Assembly: GCA_002293045.1 (NCBI GenBank)
Contig: DBCM01000014.1
Span: 8,410-72,409 of the forward strand
From: Flavobacteriales bacterium UBA958
Lineage (GTDB): Bacteria > Bacteroidota > Bacteroidia > Flavobacteriales_D > Crocinitomicaceae
Direction: 5' to 3'
DNA length: 64,000 nucleotides
The notes below the pieces were generated by a model. That model worked only from the letters and a program-made list of their open reading frames with translations, was not told the DNA's origin and ran no database searches. The translations under genes were made by a program, and so were the position numbers. Positions 63,296 to 64,000 of this stretch are shown here, one piece after another (position 1 is the stretch's first letter; every line of letters starts with the position of its first letter).

Positions 63296-64000
63296 ACGAT
63301 TCTTCCCTTGATGGCGTGTTCTATGGATTCTTCTAAGCTGAAAAAAGAATTTGGCATCAGTTTTTTAAGCTTGTTGGAATTATAAATTCGTGTAGCGTAG
63401 GCCGCACGCGCGGATTCTATTGTCATTCCTTGACGTTTTTTGCGAAGCAAGGAAAGGGTTTCCATAAGGTATGAAACAGGAATTGCAAGCCATTTCGGTG
63501 CGTAAATTCGAGGAGGTTTTTTGCTCATAGCCCGAGTTATGGCTGTAAACAACCCGCGAAAGTCTTTGTTTGAACCCGTGCACAAAAACCGCTCATTTCG
63601 AATATTAGATTCCATCAAAAACACCATGGAGGTAGCTACGTCTCGCGCATCTACCGTTGCGTTGCTGCCAGACGGATAAAATGGAATGCCATTTTTTGCT
63701 ACTCGAAACATTTCCATAGACCCCTCTTCCCACGGCCCGGGTCCGATCACCGTACACGGATTTATAATGACAGCATTTAAGCCTTCTTCCATTCCTCTCC
63801 ACACCTCTTTTTCCGCCCCGAATTTAGCCACAGAATACCCGCTGTTTGTGTCTGAAGCCTTCCAAAGGCAGGTTTCATCGATTTCCCCAACCGGGTTTTG
63901 TCCAACTGCAGCAGTTGAGCTCACATAACAAAGCCTTATGTCTGGAATATCCAAGCACGCATTGACTACGTTGGCCGTACCTTCTCTGTTGATTTGAATG
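63292..64000 (-). CDS. NAD-dependent epimerase/dehydratase (5'-truncated by window edge)
   Basis: The frame stays open from 63292 to the window end, encoding about 236 residues. The N-terminus, with the Rossmann nucleotide motif, is cut off: the first visible residues IQINREGTANVVNACLDIPD are the internal SDR 'N..GT.nv..ac' helix. Catalytic YSVAKFGAEKE (YxxxK) and INPCTVIGPGP follow, so it is an extended SDR, dihydroflavonol-reductase/3-beta-HSD type. It starts the carotenoid operon by overlap, but a role in carotenoid synthesis is not established. Confidence 0.85.
   Translation of the reverse strand, partial: IQINREGTANVVNACLDIPDIRLCYVSSTAAVGQNPVGEIDETCLWKASDTNSGYSVAKFGAEKEVWRGMEEGLNAVIINPCTVIGPGPWEEGSMEMFRVAKNGIPFYPSGSNATVDARDVATSMVFLMESNIRNERFLCTGSNKDFRGLFTAITRAMSKKPPRIYAPKWLAIPVSYLMETLSLLRKKRQGMTIESARAAYATRIYNSNKLKKLMPNSFFSLEESIEHAIKGRIV

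Overview
The window looks like a chromosomal segment of a free-living, aerobic, AT-rich member of the Bacteroidota, most likely order Flavobacteriales. The evidence is: a type IX secretion (T9SS) component (PorZ) and five secreted proteins with T9SS C-terminal sorting domains, one of them the gliding-type B domain; lineage families such as DUF4270, DUF3098 and DUF4175; promoter elements fitting the Bacteroidota -7 consensus TAnnTTTG; start codons without Shine-Dalgarno sequences; a large IspG; and a flexirubin-free carotenoid operon. No mobile element, prophage, CRISPR array, tRNA or rRNA gene was seen. Genes are tightly packed, with many 1-14 bp overlaps even between convergent genes.

Layout. 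0-3.5 kb: ssb (cut by the window edge), an enoyl-CoA hydratase, a Wzx/MATE-like flippase and a two-gene thiol-redox pair (ArsC/Spx-like, bacilliredoxin). 3.6-11.3 kb: porZ, divergent from a membrane glycan locus (GT-C-like protein, UbiA-type phosphoribosyl-polyprenyl-phosphate synthase, HAD phosphatase, a second GT-C-like protein, a VTT-domain protein). 11.3-16.5 kb: a T9SS jelly-roll protein and an operon of S41 peptidase, glutamine-type transaminase and omega-amidase. 16.6-28.4 kb: a TIGR01777-type epimerase, PIN-PhoH, FtsE, a TPR/outer-membrane-barrel pair, a secreted CUB-containing amidase and a D-2-hydroxyacid dehydrogenase.

28.5-35.1 kb is the most notable region. An operon (DUF4175, anti-sigma-like ATPase, ybeY, mnmG) carries an exact 16-bp parS palindrome inside the last codons of ybeY. 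About 4 kb away lies the only large intergenic region of the window (477 bp), AT-rich, with DnaA-box-like sites and repeats. I read this as a candidate chromosome origin region.

35-45 kb: rpiB, hemW, a secreted lysyl-endopeptidase-like protease, a redoxin, udk, ispG, then the ftsX-DUF3098-uppP-truB operon. 45-52 kb: a glycine-rich T9SS protein, an AIM24-like protein, pth and a type B T9SS protein. 52-61.5 kb: asnS-rpoN-PAP2-like protein, glmS with a DUF4270 lipoprotein and a starch-synthase-like N domain, and panC-panD-rfaE2. 61.5-64 kb: a carotenoid operon (lycopene cyclase, CrtZ, CruF-like hydratase) headed by an epimerase cut by the window edge.

Themes: isoprenoid-dependent chemistry recurs (ispG, uppP, the UbiA synthase, carotenoid genes), as do envelope building and T9SS export. 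No canonical new defence system is present. The best candidates for undescribed biology are the putative origin with parS, a set of promoters placed 4-6 nt from start codons (possible leaderless mRNAs), the lipid-linked pentose locus beside porZ, and the glycine-rich beta-helix protein.
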